Shown: positions 59,201-64,000 of the stretch, in pieces
How positions within the stretch are numbered: the first letter of the stretch is position 1
Layout: every line of letters starts with the position of its first letter
Source: Ascidia mentula
Taxonomy: Eukaryota > Chordata > Ascidiacea > Phlebobranchia > Ascidiidae
Assembly: GCA_947561715.1 (NCBI GenBank)
Contig: OX387201.1
Location: 14,026,001 to 14,090,000 of the forward strand
Direction: 5' to 3'
DNA length: 64,000 bases
The notes under the pieces: model-generated
The model's input: only the letters and a program-made list of their open reading frames with translations
What the model was told of the DNA's origin: nothing
The model's database searches: none
Made by a program: the position numbers and the translations under genes

Positions 59201-62200
59201 TTGCTAAGGTGTTTGTCAACTGAAAAGGCTACAAACCAGAAGAGCTTTTGAATTGACCGCACATCAGGCCTGACAGCGTCAGCACCCAACTGGATAAACC
59301 AACTGCATTTACATCACAGTGTGAAAAATAACCTAGATGGAATGTTTTATTGTAATTCGCCAAGGATTTTCTAGTAATTATTGACGGGATTCATACGTTA
59401 CACCAAAAAAAATATGAAACGTCTATTTAAGTAAACAGCTGTGCTTGCTTTGATGTTCGATGCGTTGAGAAGTGTTTACCACATAGCACAGTTCGGAAAA
59501 TAACATTGGGATTTTAGTTTTGTTTACTGCTTTGAAAATAATAGCATGGAAAACAACACATTTTACCAAATATTAACAAACAATTCCAGACGTGTTTGAA
59601 TAAATACATGTTACACGCTTTGTCGCAACCATTTATAATTAAATTGAACAGTTATTGAATTAAGTTCACCACCAACAATATAAATTTAACATAACTATTT
59701 AATGGGCTAAATGCGATTAGTAGCAGCTCTTTGCATGTGGAATTGCAAATATTTTTCCAATTTATTTTTTGATCAAGAACTTTTATTGGGTAAATATGGC
59801 AAAAATTTAAGAATTGAATCACGCAACACACCTGCAGTTTTCTTTCAATCGGCTGTATTTCGTTTTTCTTGGCGGTGAGGTCTGTTTCTGTGGACTCATG
59901 TTCTGCATTTACAGCTTTCAGACGTTGCTCCAAGTCATTTACAGTCTGTCAAAAGCAAAATGTGTTAACTGCATGACTTGGACCCACATATAGATTGGTC
60001 TTGCACTATTTGCCTTAGTGAACAGGTACCTACTTGTAAAGATTTTTCATGTTCCTCCTGAAGTCTTTTCACTTCTTTTGAAACTTTGGCCACCGCATTC
60101 TGGGTTTCCTCCAACGTTTTCTCAATTTTTATTTTCTTTTTAACGTTGTCTGTCAAACAAAAGTATGTGTACATCTCCAGGGTGGAAATAACGTGCTATA
60201 GATTGCAATGGTAAAGCTGCCATGATCAGCACCTGTTTTTCCTTTAAGCAGTGCAGCTGTATTATGTTGTCGCTTTGACTCAAGAGCAGTTCTTTGTCTC
60301 ATTTCTTCATTCACATGCTTCCTCAGACTTTCAGAAGATGACTAAAAAAGTAAACATAACAATTTTGTTTACCAGGATTTTAAAAACTAAAATATACTTT
60401 CAAATTTAATCTTACTTTAAGTGCATCTTCTAGTGCTTGTGATTTTATTTCCTCCTTCTCAAGTTGTGCTGTGAATACATATATTTAAATATTTTTTGTT
60501 TTTACCAATTTTTTGTTTGGCTTATAGAAAGTGTGCATAGCAACCACAACTATATTTTTAGCCATTTACCAAGTTTATCTTGATACAGTCCATTCATTGT
60601 GAATGCTGTGAGGAAATCTTATTATGTTACTTTGCCAATTTTTGTGATACTGTGTTAGATCTTGTTAAAGCATACCCTGTAAACTTTCAGTACCTTAAAA
60701 GGACATAAAATTGGTAAAACAAAATGTTACTTTTTAGTTCAAGGTTGATCATTGTAATGTTTGTTACTTCGTCGCTTGCGCTCTTTAATTGTACTTCACA
60801 TCTCTCTCGTTCCTTGATGTATCTTGCAATTTCACGTTCTGCTTTTGCCACAGACTTATCACTGCAAGCATAGAAAATCTACTTTTACTAATGCTCCCAG
60901 AAGCAATTTATCAATTATAAGATTGATTTTTTATTTCTATTCTTTGCCAGGAGATGGTTGCCGTAAGTGATTAAACTGACCAAGATTTAACTTCCTCATT
61001 CATGTCTTCAATGTCATATTTCATGTCACGGTTGGTTTCCTGTAGTTGCCGTAGTGATCGTAGGCTATCCTTATACTGACTTTCCAGGTCACTGATTTTT
61101 GCTCGCATTTCTTGATGCTTAAAGTATGCAAAAACATAACAAGTAAAAATGACACAAAAACTTCTCTTTTCCTATCAACAATTTTTAGAATTTCATGTAA
61201 TATATTTATCAAGAATATACAGTAACATTTAGGGCAACAAGAAAACACATGTTTACCATCTGATCCATGTCATTTTCTAGAATTGTTTTTTGCTTGGTGA
61301 CCTCGCCAGTTTCAAATTCAACTTGTTTGACTTCATCCTGAAGCTCCTCAATTCTATAAACTTCTTTTTGTTCCATTTCACGAAGTTCATCTGTCTTTTT
61401 CTCCAATGCCGTCAGTTCATCACCTTGATTTGACAACTTTTCCCGGCTTTGCTCTGCTTTCTTTTGGTAGGCTTGGTACATTGCTTCAGAATGATGCAGA
61501 TCTTTCCTATAAGGTTGTGGTATAATAAGGTGTAAATGTATTTTTGGTATGATCAAGATATATATTTATGAACTTAATTGTTGACACAAAATACTTCAGA
61601 TTGTTGTCGGCTAGTTTATTGCAAATAATATAAGAAACGAATTTACCTGTTTGGGCATCATCTGTTTCCGCAAATATGACACCAATCTGAGCATTTTGTT
61701 TAAACAATTAAATACCTATCACAACGGAATAACTGCAATTGAAATATACATAAACCATGGGCAAATTTAGCTACAATTAGGGAACTAGTTACATTGATGA
61801 ATATTACATAGTATGTGGTGTTCTTCAACTATGTTAATACTTAAAGATACCAACTTCAACATTTTCAGCTGCCCACGAACAGCATCTAGATCCTGACTTG
61901 TTTTCTGTCGTTCGCGCTCAGCTGTTTCCAATGCTTCTTGGTATTTGTCCTCTGCTTGATCGAGTACAATTTTTGCATCAGACAATTCCTACATAGTTTA
62001 AAGTTCAGTAAAATATTTAGCTTTTCTTTAGTTATGTTTTTCTGTCAGAAACTGATGTTTTTTAATGTTTTTAAAAAGTAAAATCTGCCATTTTCAAGTA
62101 TTTTTTGTAGTTTTAAAGTAAAGAGAGATTTAAATTAAACGTAATAACCACATAGATTTGCCGTAATTGTACAATTAATTTAGTCACTAAATCACTTTCA

Positions 62201-64000
62201 TAAACTCAATGACATCACTGCTCACATTGTCTGTTGTTTTTTGCATAGACTTTATTTTCTTCATTGCTTCCTTTTCCATTGTCAGCTTTTCTTCCACAAG
62301 AGGGCTGCATGAATCAACAAAATACACTAAAACTTTTCACAAAAGTTAATGCTGTCTAGGCTAAAAGCTGTGTAGTCAACTGAATTAAAAATCTCATGAC
62401 CTTTCTGCCAACTATGGTATAACAGTATATGATAATTAAATTAGGCCATTGTCCACAAATTGAACAAACAACAGAGTGGGTGGGATTTAAACCTTTTGTA
62501 GTATTTTTTTTTCAAAAACAAGGCAACAATGAAATACTTGTTTGATAATGTACAGTTAATGACATAATAAACCCTTGACTAAGTTTGTCATTATATTTGA
62601 TAAACAAAAGTATATTTCAGACAGTATCTATTACATTACCACAAAAATGCCCATCAGCAGGTTAAACAAAGTACATTTCCTGTGAAAATATGTGACATAC
62701 ATGCCTAATAAATGTTCATTTTTGAAAAGTTTATTTATATATACCCACCAGTGTTTTTTCACAAAATTAATATCTTCTTTGAGGTTGTCATTAAGTACTT
62801 GTGCTGCAGTAACACGTTCCTTGCTTCTCTCCAATTGGCGCTCAGTGTATGAAACATGCCACTGTAATTCACTAATATCAAATGCGCAGGCAGCATGCTC
62901 TGCAAAATAAATTTGAATTTATGTTTCTTGTTCTGCCATGCCATGTCATGTTATACTAGAGCACTTTGGTAAGGAAACTAAAAAAAAATTGTTGAAGAAA
63001 TAAGAAAATTAAAAAAATACTTCAATCCCTGGAAATAGCTCTAAGGCCTTAAACTGGAGGATAAGAATCATTCCACTATTATTTGTTTATTTTATATTCA
63101 TGACAAAATTAGTTTGCAATCAAGTTACAGAGGTTTGCAATGTTTATAATTTATTAGAACCTGTCCTTCTGGTACAATTAAACATAAGTTTTTATTTATA
63201 GATGTTTTGCATACAAATCCATCAAGTTTCATGTTTATATCCATTTATTTTGTTAAAGAAAGAATCCAGAAATTTTGGACAAAGGAATTGAACCTTTTTG
63301 CACTGCCATTGGAAGTTGCATCATTCTTCTTTGAGACATAATATCAATCTTCCATTTCAGGTTTCTTAGTCGATTACGTTCAATTTCAAGTGCTTTTACT
63401 GTTGCAGTTCGATCATTTTCCAGTCTTTGAAGAAGGTCTGCCACCTTTACATTGGAGTAACACAAAGTTTAACATTATGGGAAGGAAAAAACAGATATAT
63501 TACTTTTGTGTGAAACACAATACTACCTGGTTAAAGACTTCTTGGGGAGGAATTTGGTTTTTAAACATTTTCTTGTCAGATATATCTTTACTTTCATCTA
63601 TTAAACACAAAACAGTTAATGGTTTAGTCTATAGTACTTTGGACCTTATACAACTTGTATTAAACGTCATTATCATCTTTAAAAAAAAATATTAAAATTT
63701 TTAGCAAAATTATTAGTCTTTAGTCTGAAAATACCAACCATTCTAACTAGCATATTGGCACATGTTGTTTTATTTTTAAATGTTTCTGAAACAATTTCAT
63801 GACCTTAAACCAAAAAAGATCAAGTAGAATGTTGATTTTGTCAGTTTATGGTACAAATTTGTAAACACTAAAAGATGTATTTAATGTGTAGTGTAGTTAC
63901 ATTATATATATGATGTGTATGTTTTCACCTCGTACAACCCCTGATCCTCGTACACTTATACCTTTCTCACTAATTATATCAGAGTCAGCTTCACCGGTTG
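56230..64000 (-). CDS. Long coiled-coil protein, possibly CCDC178-like, 5' partial
   Basis: At least twenty - strand exons, in transcript order: 64000-63929 (cut by window), 63597-63527, 63444-63294, 62899-62749, 62304-62226, 61988-61851, 61506-61257, 61117-60981, 60861-60768, 60605-60570, 60468-60416, 60341-60233, 60149-60034, 59945-59832, 59092-58947, 58429-58344, 58285-58159, 57775-57679, 57403-57299, 56379-56230. Phases agree except at two joints (61851/61506 and 60768/60605) where a small exon is probably missing from my model. About 750 residues are visible, almost all heptad-rich and charged. Landmarks are Ile-Ser-Glu-Leu-Gln-Trp-His-Val, Pro-Leu-Val-Glu-Glu-Lys-Leu, and near the end Arg-Gly-Glu-Phe-Asn-Lys-Ala-Gly-Leu. 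They recall CCDC178 or CCDC175 from memory, which I cannot confirm; axonemal coiled-coil proteins are alternatives. Confidence 0.8.
56963..57203. mobile_element. M1 element with clear terminal inverted repeats
   Basis: About 240 bp in the last intron of the coiled-coil gene. The ends TTGTGTAAGCTGCAGACAG and CTGTCTGCAGCTTACACAA are exact complements and the match runs inward with few changes for about 55 bases through the ACCTAAAAGGT word. The centre carries the GTGCCCAACGGATGAC and TGGAAGTCTTTGC words shared with the lectin-array copies. A MITE without coding capacity. Confidence 0.85.

Noticed and set aside
60676-60693. Possible 18-base microexon of the coiled-coil gene
   Set aside because: Its sites look plausible but the phase does not fit the next exon.
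61640-61690. Possible small exon of the coiled-coil gene (Glu-Thr-Asp-Asp-Ala-Gln)
   Set aside because: Splice sites exist, but no phase joins both neighbouring exons without a stop, so it was left out of the model.
62692-62910. 72-residue + open frame opposite a coiled-coil exon
   Set aside because: It is the shadow of the well-supported - strand exon 62899-62749.
1-64000. CRISPR arrays, bacterial operons or phage genes
   Set aside because: No spaced short repeats, no ribosome-binding-site-led gene strings; all coding evidence is spliced animal genes.

Overview
The window is animal nuclear DNA: AT-rich, with short spliced introns using GT/AG sites, single genes spread over many small exons, and a dense load of small transposons. 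An ascidian tunicate, most likely Ciona-like, is my best guess from compact introns, expanded lectin-like genes and short intronic motifs typical of that group; this is inference, not proof.

Layout. (1) About 0.75-3.4 kb and 6.1-9.6 kb, + strand: two tandem 11-exon genes for atlastin/GBP-type dynamin-like GTPases with an unusual Ala/Gly-rich hydrophobic C-terminal segment; the first lacks its 5' exons in this window. Their downstream flanks (4.1-5.3 and 11.0-12.0 kb) are also copies of each other. (2) 12.0-14.0 kb: a relic lectin exon and a GC-rich island. (3) 13-51 kb: an array of about four tandem units carrying small secreted C-type-lectin-like genes. Four intact + strand copies (CTL-A1 to A4) and two intact - strand copies of a second subfamily (CTL-B1, B2) can be spliced by eye; at least three broken lectin pieces remain. 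Between the genes lie BEL/Pao and Gypsy relics, hAT elements with 8-bp target duplications, a tRNA-derived SINE, inverted-repeat elements and a CAACG microsatellite. (4) 51.0-56.2 kb, + strand: a complete LTV1 ribosome-biogenesis gene of 13 coding exons. (5) 56.2-64.0 kb, - strand: a long coiled-coil gene, possibly CCDC178-like, whose 5' end lies beyond the window.

The last array duplication broke inside LTV1: a copy of its promoter, ATG exon and second exon remains at 42.2-42.4 kb with a 5-bp frameshifting deletion. LTV1 and the coiled-coil gene converge and share one palindromic TCATGA that is Ser-stop on both strands. The GTPase pair and the lectin array may form an accessory defence-type cluster next to two housekeeping-type genes; this rests on family knowledge and clustering only.
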